A DNA stretch of 64,000 bases. Origin: Bacteroides sp. AN502(2024). GTDB lineage: Bacteria > Bacteroidota > Bacteroidia > Bacteroidales > Bacteroidaceae. Both the position numbers and the translations under genes were made by a program. The notes beneath the pieces were generated by a model, which was not told the DNA's origin, ran no database searches, and was given only the letters and a program-made list of their open reading frames with translations. Position 1 is the stretch's first letter. Each line of letters opens with the position of its first letter. The DNA is taken from the NCBI RefSeq assembly GCF_041227145.1, contig NZ_JBGFSP010000011.1, positions 62,001 through 126,000 on the forward strand, given 5' to 3'. Positions 58,198 through 64,000 of the stretch are shown here, piece by piece.

Positions 58198-59169
58198 ATG
58201 TATCCATTAAAATTCGAACCTATTCTGAAGCAGACGCTTTGGGGAGGCGACAAGATTATTCCGTTCAAGCATTTGAATTCAGACTTGAAAGGAGTAGGAG
58301 AAAGCTGGGAGATTTCCGGCGTTGACGAGAACGAATCCGTGGTGGCTAATGGCCCGGATAGAGGTTTAAACTTGACCGATATGGTAAGAAAGTATCGTGA
58401 GGAGTTGGTTGGAGAAGCAAATTATGCCCGTTTCGGTAACAAATTCCCACTGCTCATTAAGTTTATCGACGCCAAACAGGATTTGTCAATCCAGGTACAC
58501 CCGACGGATGAGTTGGCGAAGAAACGCCACCATTCGATGGGAAAAACGGAGATGTGGTATGTGATAGATGCTGACAAAGGAGCTAAATTGCGTTCAGGAT
58601 TCTCTGAACAGATTACCCCGAAGGAATATAAAGAACGCGTGTTGAACAATACGATTACCGATGTATTGCAGGAATATGAAATCCATCCGGGTGATGTGTT
58701 CTTCCTTCCTGCCGGACGTGTGCACAGCATCGGGGCGGGTGCTTTCATTGCCGAGATTCAGCAAACCTCTGACATAACTTACCGTATCTACGACTTCAAC
58801 CGTAAAGATGCGAATGGCAAAACCCGCGAACTTCACACCGATTTAGCCCGTGAAGCCATCGACTATGAGGTTTTGGATGACTACCGCACTAAATACGAAC
58901 CGTTGAAGGATGAACCGGTAGAACTGGTTGCCTGCACTTACTTCACTACTTCTCTGTATGACATGACTGAAGAAATCAGTTGCGACTATTCTGAACTTGA
59001 TTCATTCGTGATCTTCATCTGTATGGAAGGCTCCTGTAAGATGAAAGATAATGAAGGTAATGAAGTGACTGTCAGCGCAGGTGAATCTATCCTGTTGCCT
59101 GCTACCACGCAGGATGTCATTATCACTCCTGAAGAAGGAGGTGTGAAAATGCTGGAAACATACGTATAA
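58198..59169 (+). CDS. manA: Mannose-6-phosphate isomerase, class I (short form)
   Basis: A 323-residue cupin enzyme interconverting fructose-6-P and mannose-6-P, which feeds GDP-mannose and GDP-fucose for surface glycans. N-terminus KQTLWGGDKI; zinc ligands in QVHPTDE, KTEMWYV and GRVHSIGAG; C-terminal cupin GSCKMKDNEGNEVTVSAGES. All ligands present. Own promoter and strong terminator. It sits next to the capsule locus, which may use its product. Confidence 0.95.
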   Translation: MYPLKFEPILKQTLWGGDKIIPFKHLNSDLKGVGESWEISGVDENESVVANGPDRGLNLTDMVRKYREELVGEANYARFGNKFPLLIKFIDAKQDLSIQVHPTDELAKKRHHSMGKTEMWYVIDADKGAKLRSGFSEQITPKEYKERVLNNTITDVLQEYEIHPGDVFFLPAGRVHSIGAGAFIAEIQQTSDITYRIYDFNRKDANGKTRELHTDLAREAIDYEVLDDYRTKYEPLKDEPVELVACTYFTTSLYDMTEEISCDYSELDSFVIFICMEGSCKMKDNEGNEVTVSAGESILLPATTQDVIITPEEGGVKMLETYV

Positions 59170-59193
59170 AACGAGATAAACATAAAATTATGG

Positions 59194-59234
59194 AGGGGCA
59201 TTCTTTTTGGGAGGATGCCCCTATTTTTCTTTTT
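59194..59234 (+). terminator. Intrinsic terminator of manA
   Basis: AGGGGCAT pairs with ATGCCCCT around 13 nt, followed by a long T-rich tract. Confidence 0.85.
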
Positions 59235-59273
59235 TTTGCCGCTTGCCCAATAGCACAATAAATAAAATAATTA

Positions 59274-60230
59274 ATGATGCAAATGAGGAACAAAAATGGA
59301 TTTAGCCGGTGTGGGGAGAACTACATCGTTCGTTTACGAAAGGAGGGTCGTTATTCAACAGCACATGTCTATCAGAATGCCCTTTATTCTTTCAGCAAGT
59401 TTTGCGGCACGTCCCATGTGTCGTTCGGACAGGTCAGCCGTGGAAGTTTGCGGCGTTATGGTCAGTACCTTTACGGGTGTGGCTTGAGACTGAACACGAT
59501 TTCCACGTATATGCGTATGCTTCGTAGCATTTACAATCGGGGAGTGGAAGCTGGCATTGCGCCTTATGTGCCGCGACTGTTCCACGATGTTTATACGGGA
59601 GTGGATGTCCGCCAGAAGAAAGCCCTGCCCGCTGTCGAATTGCACAAGCTTCTGTATGAAGATCCCAAGTCGGATCGATTGCGTCGAACACAGGCGATTG
59701 CCTGCCTGATGTTCCAGTTCTGTGGAATGTCGTTTGCAGATCTGGCCCATCTGGAGAAATCTGCCTTGGATCAGAATGTATTGCGGTATAACCGAATCAA
59801 GACCAAGACTCCGATGAGTGTGGAAGTGCTTGATACGGCAAAGGAGATGATCAACCGGCTCCGTAGCCGTCAGGATTCTCGTCCTGATTTTCCGGATTAT
59901 CTGTTTGACATCCTTAGTAGTGACAAGAAACGGACGGATGAACGGGCTTATCGGGAATACCAGTCCGCCCTGCGTCAGTTCAATAATTGTTTGAAAGACT
60001 TGGCCAGAGCCTTACATCTGAAGTCTCCCGTCACTTCTTACACCCTCCGCCATTCCTGGGCCACGACCGCCAAGTATCGGGGAGTATCGATCGAAATGAT
60101 TAGTGAATCATTGGGACACAAATCTATCAGAACCACACAAATCTATTTGAAAGGCTTCGGTCTTAAAGAACGCACAGAGGTAAATAAGGGGAATTTATCT
60201 TACATCAGGAACTATCGTTCAGGTAAATGA
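59274..60230 (+). CDS. Tyrosine recombinase next to the capsule invertible promoter
   Basis: A 318-residue phage-integrase-family recombinase. SAM-like N-terminal domain (about 15-100), catalytic domain from about 118. Box II TSYTLRHSWATTA (Arg259, His260), GHKSIRTTQIY with His282 and nucleophile Tyr291. The region corresponding to box I reads MFQFCGMSFADLAHL with Cys150 (codon TGT at 59721-59723) where related Bacteroides recombinases, as I recall them, have Arg before GM. The gene ends 37 bp before the left inverted repeat and is the likely enzyme that flips the capsule promoter. Start may be any of the first ATGs (59274, 59277, 59283). Confidence 0.9.
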   Translation: MMQMRNKNGFSRCGENYIVRLRKEGRYSTAHVYQNALYSFSKFCGTSHVSFGQVSRGSLRRYGQYLYGCGLRLNTISTYMRMLRSIYNRGVEAGIAPYVPRLFHDVYTGVDVRQKKALPAVELHKLLYEDPKSDRLRRTQAIACLMFQFCGMSFADLAHLEKSALDQNVLRYNRIKTKTPMSVEVLDTAKEMINRLRSRQDSRPDFPDYLFDILSSDKKRTDERAYREYQSALRQFNNCLKDLARALHLKSPVTSYTLRHSWATTAKYRGVSIEMISESLGHKSIRTTQIYLKGFGLKERTEVNKGNLSYIRNYRSGK

Positions 60231-60266
60231 TTAACGGTAAAGTATTAGAAATCAATATCGAATTAT

Positions 60267-60293
60267 GTCTGTTACTTCTTAGGTAACGGATAA
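60267..60293. repeat. Left inverted repeat of the invertible capsule promoter
   Basis: Its inner 23 bp match the right copy perfectly; the full 27 bp have one mismatch. The core is a palindrome of arms CTGTTAC and GTAACGG around the 7-bp spacer TTCTTAG, the layout of a tyrosine-recombinase crossover site. Confidence 0.92.
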
Positions 60294-60303
60294 TTATTCG
60301 ATG

Positions 60304-60311
60304 CAAAGATA
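60304..60311 (-). promoter_or_regulatory. Invertible capsule promoter, facing away from upxY (OFF)
   Basis: The reverse strand reads TATCTTTG (full TAnnTTTG) with TTTG at 60329-60332 or TTG at 60333-60335 as -33. No full-match box was found on the + strand of the 247-bp segment 60294-60540. Inversion would put the box at 60523-60530 pointing at upxY, with a leader of about 50 nt. The remainder of the gap 60231-60586 holds only the repeats. Confidence 0.8.
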
Positions 60312-60540
60312 TGTAAAAATACAAATAACAAACAAGTAAAATCTTCATTTTTTTACAGATTTGTTGAAATATGCAACAAAAAACTATCCGGACATGATGC
60401 CGTTGTCTGATCATGTCTTAAATTCTTATACCCTGTTTTCAAAGCTGCTTTTCCCTTCGCTTAGGTTAGAAAAACATCCTTGTAGGTAGCTCCTGTCCAT
60501 GTTTTTCTGCTTTCATCTGTTTTCCCTGTGAATGAGTACC

Positions 60541-60567
60541 TTATCCGTTACCTAAGAAGTAACGGAC
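60541..60567. repeat. Right inverted repeat of the invertible capsule promoter
   Basis: The reverse complement of the left repeat with one mismatch. Here the palindrome is perfect: 7-bp arms CCGTTAC and GTAACGG around TTCTTAG (read on the reverse strand). It ends 19 bp before the upxY ATG. Confidence 0.92.
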
Positions 60568-60586
60568 TAGTATGGGGTAAAAAAGT

Positions 60587-61183
60587 ATGATTCTAACGAA
60601 AGAAACTTTAAGTGCTGGGCCTAAAAATGGGACAGGGGAAGGCGTAGCACACCCTAAACGCTGGTATGTCGCCTTGGTTCGCATGCATCATGAGAAGAAA
60701 GTGGCCGAGCGTTTAGGCAAGATGGGGATTGAGAATTTTGTACCGGTCCAGCAGGAAGTACATCAATGGAGCGACCGCCGCAAGGTGGTCGAATGTGTGT
60801 TGCTTCCCATGATGGTTTTTGTGCATGCGGATGGGAAAGAACGCAAAGAGGTCCTTTCCCTGTCTACAGTCAGCCGGTATATGGTCATGCGCGGTGAGAG
60901 CAGTCCTGCAGTAATTCCCGATGATCAGATGGCCCGTTTCCGTTTTATGCTCGACTATTCGGAAGAGGCGATCAGTATGAACAGTGCTCCCTTGGCACGT
61001 GGTGAGAAGGTCCGTGTCATCAAAGGTCCTTTGACGGGGCTTGTGGGCGAGCTTGTCACGGTTGGCGGCAAGAGTAAGATCGCTGTCCGTCTGGATATGC
61101 TGGGGTGTGCTTGTGCGGATATGCCGGTTGGGTATGTGGAGTTGCTAGACGATGGTCGTATGCCGAATTTCCGGTGTGGTTAA
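60587..61183 (+). CDS. upxY: UpxY-type NusG-family capsule antiterminator
   Basis: A 198-residue NusG paralogue. NGN domain: RWYVALVRMHHEKKVAERLGKM, then VEC-VLLPMMVFVHAD; KOW domain: LARGEKVRVIKGPLTGLVGEL. Upx Y proteins bind the 5' leader of their own capsule operon and prevent early termination. It is the first gene after the invertible promoter. A upxZ gene, which usually follows and inhibits other loci's UpxY, is not found; an IS66-like relic lies there instead. Confidence 0.92.
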   Translation: MILTKETLSAGPKNGTGEGVAHPKRWYVALVRMHHEKKVAERLGKMGIENFVPVQQEVHQWSDRRKVVECVLLPMMVFVHADGKERKEVLSLSTVSRYMVMRGESSPAVIPDDQMARFRFMLDYSEEAISMNSAPLARGEKVRVIKGPLTGLVGELVTVGGKSKIAVRLDMLGCACADMPVGYVELLDDGRMPNFRCG

Positions 61184-61318
61184 AGCCAAATGTTTTAGTT
61201 AAAATTTATCTCACAGGCTTTCGGACTTTCCATAGATGAGATTGAAAGAATCTGATATGAGCAAGCATTTGATTACCTTCATCGTCCAAACAGATTCACC
61301 TGAAATTTGGGTGGTGAG

Positions 61319-61340
61319 CTATGCTCATGTAAGCACTCAA
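61319..61340. repeat. Left copy of a 22/23-bp inverted repeat flanking an IS66-like relic
   Basis: CTATGCTCAT joined to GTAAGCACTCAA. It matches the reverse complement of 61597-61619 with a single-base gap. The inner part begins GTAA, as terminal repeats of IS66-family elements do. The outer part is also inverted, which a simple target duplication would not give. Confidence 0.8.
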
Positions 61341-61395
61341 AGGCGTTCTTTTATGTCAATGAGTTGGATTTTAAATATCCGGCAGCATTGATTGA

Positions 61396-61527
61396 ATGTT
61401 CCCCTTGATTAAACCCTGCAAGAATGTAGGCCTCAATGCCCGTGACTATATTGCAACTACAATCAGGCTGCTGATGGACGGAAATGAGAATTATGAAGAG
61501 TTTGTTCCTATGTCGATGGCTATATAA
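61396..61527 (+). pseudogene. IS66-type transposase C-terminal remnant (tentative)
   Basis: The frame ends PCKNVGLNARDYIATTIRLL, then MDGNENYEEFVPM and a stop. This resembles the IS66 TnpC end (CK-x2-G-N-x-YL, then a LLP-like terminus). Only about 43 codons remain, between the two inverted repeats at 61319 and 61597. Just upstream, the frame around IDEIERI, then YEQAFDYLHRPNRF (61230-61300) is broken by stops and could be a decayed capsule gene such as upxZ, but I cannot confirm it. The gap 61184-61609 has no other gene. Confidence 0.4.
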
Positions 61528-61596
61528 ACATTATAAATCGCTAATTTTTAAAATACTCAAAGTTCATCTTCTTGATTTTTAAGAGGGTGGACACTG

Positions 61597-61619
61597 TTGA
61601 GTGCTTACTATGAGCATAG
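61597..61619. repeat. Right copy of the 22/23-bp inverted repeat; overlaps the wzx start
   Basis: TTGAGTGCTTAC joined to TATGAGCATAG. The ATG of the flippase gene (61610-61612) lies inside it. Confidence 0.8.
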
Positions 61620-63154
61620 AAACACAATCAAACAACAAACGCATTGCGAGAAATACGCTGTTGCTGTATATACGTACCATCCTTGTTATGGTCATTTCGT
61701 TATATACGAGCCGTGTAATCCTTTCTGTCTTGGGTGTGGACAATTATGGTATATACAATGTGGTAGGTGGTGTTGTTGCCATGTTCTCTGTTGTATCCGG
61801 TGCTTTGTCTGGTTCCATCAGCCGTTTTATCACATTTGAACTGGGACATGGCAATGTAAACAGACTGAGAACCATCTTTTCTACAAGTATTAATATACAA
61901 ATAGGCATATCATTACTCATTTTTTTGTTAGGAGAAACTATCGGTTTTTGGTTCCTTAACAACAAGATTGACATTCCGGCAGAACGGTTGCATGCAGCCA
62001 ATTGGGTGTTGCAATGTTCACTGGCAACATTTATTATTAATTTGATCAGTGTCCCATATAATGCTGTCATCATAGCTCATGAGAAAATGTCCGTTTTTGC
62101 TTATGTCAGCATTTTGGAAGCAGCATTAAAATTATTCATAGTCTATTTTCTCTATATTTCTGCATGGGACAAATTAATAGTATACTCATTGCTTCTTGTT
62201 TTGGTTGCCATAGTCATACGAATTGTGTATGGGGTATATTGTAACCGATACTTTGCGGAAACTCGTTATCAGAGGGTTCATGACCGTACCCTGCTTCGTG
62301 AGATGGCTTTATTTGCCGGTTGGGGATTTTTCACTAATGCAGTTTATATGTTTAACACACAAGGAATTAATATTCTCATTAACCTGTCTTTTGGTGTAAC
62401 TGTAAATGCGGCAAGGGGAATAGCAACGCAGGTTGAAGCAGCGATGATAAAATTTGTCAATGACTTTACAACGGCTCTCAATCCTCAAATCACCAAGAGT
62501 TATGCTGCAAGGCAGATGAACGAGATGTACAAACTTGTCAACCGTGGAGCAAAATTTTCAGCCTTTCTTACTTTGGCTATCTCTTTGCCTGTGTTATTTG
62601 AAGCGGACTATATCCTTGGTCTTTGGCTTGAAGAAGTGCCTCCACACACTGTTGCCTTTGTGCGTCTTGGCATCATTGCCACAATGCTCGACCGTCTTGG
62701 CAATACCGGTTATACTGCATGCATGGCCACAGGCACCATACGCCGCTATGTGTTGTTGGTAAGTACTGTAGGGTGTCTGGTGTTCCCCGTCACATACCTT
62801 GTTTTTGAAATAGGTGCACCGGTGGAAGCTGTATACGTCGTATTCTGCGGAGTATATGTGGCAGTTGACGCTGTCCGCCTTTATGTTATGAAAGGGTTGC
62901 TGAAGTTTCCCGTCATGAGTTTCGTGCGCGGGGTAATCGGGCGAATACTGCTTGTAGCGATGGTTTCATGTATTCTGCCATCATTGGTCATTTATATGGC
63001 AGATGAATCATTTTCCAGACTTGTCATTTCAACAATGGTCTGTCTTGCATCATCCATTGCGGCTACCTATTATGTGGGCTTTGACAGTCACGAGCAGAAG
63101 GTTGTCACACAAAAAGTGGTGAACATATACAAAAATAAAATCAAGAGAATCTAA
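61610..63154 (+). CDS. Wzx-type polysaccharide flippase (capsule repeat-unit exporter)
   Basis: A 514-residue membrane protein from the ATG at 61610; a GTG at 61601 would add three residues. About twelve to fourteen helices: RNTLLLYIRTILVMVISLYTSR at the N-terminus, LGVDNYGIYNVVGGVVAMF, FAGWGFFTNAVYMFNTQGINILINLSFG. This is the MVF/Wzx family of lipid-linked oligosaccharide flippases, as found early in Bacteroides capsule loci. It is followed 5 bp later by the SDR gene. Confidence 0.88.
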   Translation: MSIETQSNNKRIARNTLLLYIRTILVMVISLYTSRVILSVLGVDNYGIYNVVGGVVAMFSVVSGALSGSISRFITFELGHGNVNRLRTIFSTSINIQIGISLLIFLLGETIGFWFLNNKIDIPAERLHAANWVLQCSLATFIINLISVPYNAVIIAHEKMSVFAYVSILEAALKLFIVYFLYISAWDKLIVYSLLLVLVAIVIRIVYGVYCNRYFAETRYQRVHDRTLLREMALFAGWGFFTNAVYMFNTQGINILINLSFGVTVNAARGIATQVEAAMIKFVNDFTTALNPQITKSYAARQMNEMYKLVNRGAKFSAFLTLAISLPVLFEADYILGLWLEEVPPHTVAFVRLGIIATMLDRLGNTGYTACMATGTIRRYVLLVSTVGCLVFPVTYLVFEIGAPVEAVYVVFCGVYVAVDAVRLYVMKGLLKFPVMSFVRGVIGRILLVAMVSCILPSLVIYMADESFSRLVISTMVCLASSIAATYYVGFDSHEQKVVTQKVVNIYKNKIKRI

Positions 63155-63159
63155 CATAT

Positions 63160-64000
63160 ATGTCAGTCAAAAGTATCATCAAACGCGGCATACGTTATAT
63201 AATCAAAGGTGTGCCCACTGTGAACGTCTATCCTCAAGTGTCATGTCTGGCTCCCAATGAGCTGCTGAAAGGTCGCACCGCCCTCATTACGGGCGGCACA
63301 AGCGGCATCGGCTATGAGATAGCAAAGGCCTATATCAATGCCGGTTCAAAAGTGATTATCACCGGTCGTAGACAAGAACGCATCGATAAGGCTTGCAGAG
63401 ACATCAATGACGAAGTAGTCAACAAAGGTATGATACGTGGTCTTGTGATGGATAATACTCTAACCGGAACCTTTGCCGACAAACTAAAAGAGGCTGTTGC
63501 GGGGGGGGGATAGATATCCTTGTAAACAATGCAGGTGTACTTGGTTGCAATTTCGGCACAGGCAAAGAAGAGGATTTTGATGCAGTGCTTGATACAAATC
63601 TCCGTGGCGTATTTTTTCTCTCCCAGACCGTTGCACACTATATGAAAGCCAACAATATCAAGGGGAACATTCTTAATATCGCCTCCTCATCAAGTCTGCG
63701 TCCGGCCACGTCTGCATATACTATCAGCAAGTGGGGAATTCGCGGGCTTACACTCGGCATGGCACGCATGCTTGCGCCCCACGGTATTGTGGTGAATGGT
63801 GTGGCTCCGGGTCCCACGGCAACACCGATGCTGATGACTGGCGGAGTAAAAGAGAACATCTATCATTCATCCAACCCGACGGGCCGCTTTGCGCTGCCGG
63901 AAGAAATTGCCAACATGGCCGTTATCCTTGTGAGTGGCATGGGGCGAATGATTGTGGGGGATATTGTTTATATGACCGGAGGGGCGGGAAACTGTACAAA
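63160..64000 (+). pseudogene. SDR-family oxidoreductase, frameshifted at a G9 tract and truncated by the window edge
   Basis: The first frame (63160-63513) has the nucleotide-binding motif TALITGGTSGIGYEIAKAY and VIITGRRQERI, then runs into GGG and a stop at nine G residues (63501-63509). The second frame from 63510 continues IDILVNNAGVLGCN (NNAG motif), NIASSSSLRPATSAYTISK (catalytic Ser, Tyr-x3-Lys), VNGVAPGPTATPM and is open to the edge. Ten or seven G would join the halves. All SDR residues are otherwise present. It probably modifies a sugar nucleotide for the capsule. The break could be phase variation, decay or a sequencing error. Confidence 0.85.

Noticed and set aside
1..64000. CRISPR arrays, tRNA and rRNA genes
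   Set aside because: No regularly spaced repeats, cloverleaf-like sequences or rRNA-like stretches were found on reading both strands.

Overview
The window is chromosomal DNA of a gut Bacteroides of the B. thetaiotaomicron / B. ovatus / B. xylanisolvens group. The reasons are the paired SusC/SusD-like genes with a hybrid two-component regulator, many lipoproteins with Bacteroides-type lipoboxes, -7 promoter boxes of the TAnnTTTG type, a galK-gluP-galM-manA block followed by a tyrosine recombinase and a upxY-type capsule antiterminator, and moderate G+C. No rRNA, tRNA or CRISPR array was seen. The species is not resolved.

Layout. (1) 1-8.8 kb, housekeeping: end of a UDP-GlcNAc 2-epimerase, TRIC-type channel, DUF4251 protein, ECF sigma factor, MtgA glycosyltransferase, OmpA-like lipoprotein, MATE transporter, a two-domain esterase, NlpE-like lipoprotein and a CBS/CorC membrane protein. 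(2) 8.9-33.0 kb, a polysaccharide utilization locus (PUL), all on the + strand: heparinase II/III-like lyase, hybrid two-component system, orphan ECF sigma factor, SusC, SusD, two TIG-repeat surface lipoproteins, alginate-lyase-fold lipoprotein, GH28-like beta-helix, GH97, GH43 and GH88. Two lyases plus a GH88 unsaturated-uronyl hydrolase point to a uronic-acid-containing glycan, with GH43, GH97 and GH28-like enzymes trimming side chains or backbone. As read here the PUL is damaged: SusC has a one-base frameshift and the second TIG protein has an in-frame stop. (3) 33.1-48.6 kb: M48 protease, DUF2007 protein, esterase, a candidate small RNA, a DUF4595-like lipoprotein with an S41-like protein lacking its catalytic serine, MnmA, a LuxR response regulator, a membrane protein, and the PbpC/alpha-2-macroglobulin pair. 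(4) 48.6-52.3 kb, an AT-rich accessory island: ISL3-type transposase remnant, lipoprotein, beta-barrel, TolB-like propeller and a small HTH regulator. (5) 52.3-59.2 kb: the GGGtGRT / NifU-like pair, then galactose metabolism (galK, gluP, galM) and manA. (6) 59.3-64 kb: the start of a capsule locus with a tyrosine recombinase, an invertible promoter, upxY, an IS66-like relic, a Wzx-type flippase and a frameshifted SDR gene that runs off the window.

The most notable signal is the capsule switch. A pair of 27-bp inverted repeats (60267-60293 and 60541-60567) flanks a 247-bp segment whose only full TAnnTTTG box faces away from upxY, so the sequence shows the locus in the OFF orientation. The adjacent recombinase has Cys at the position where I would expect the first conserved Arg; whether this is normal for its subfamily needs an alignment.
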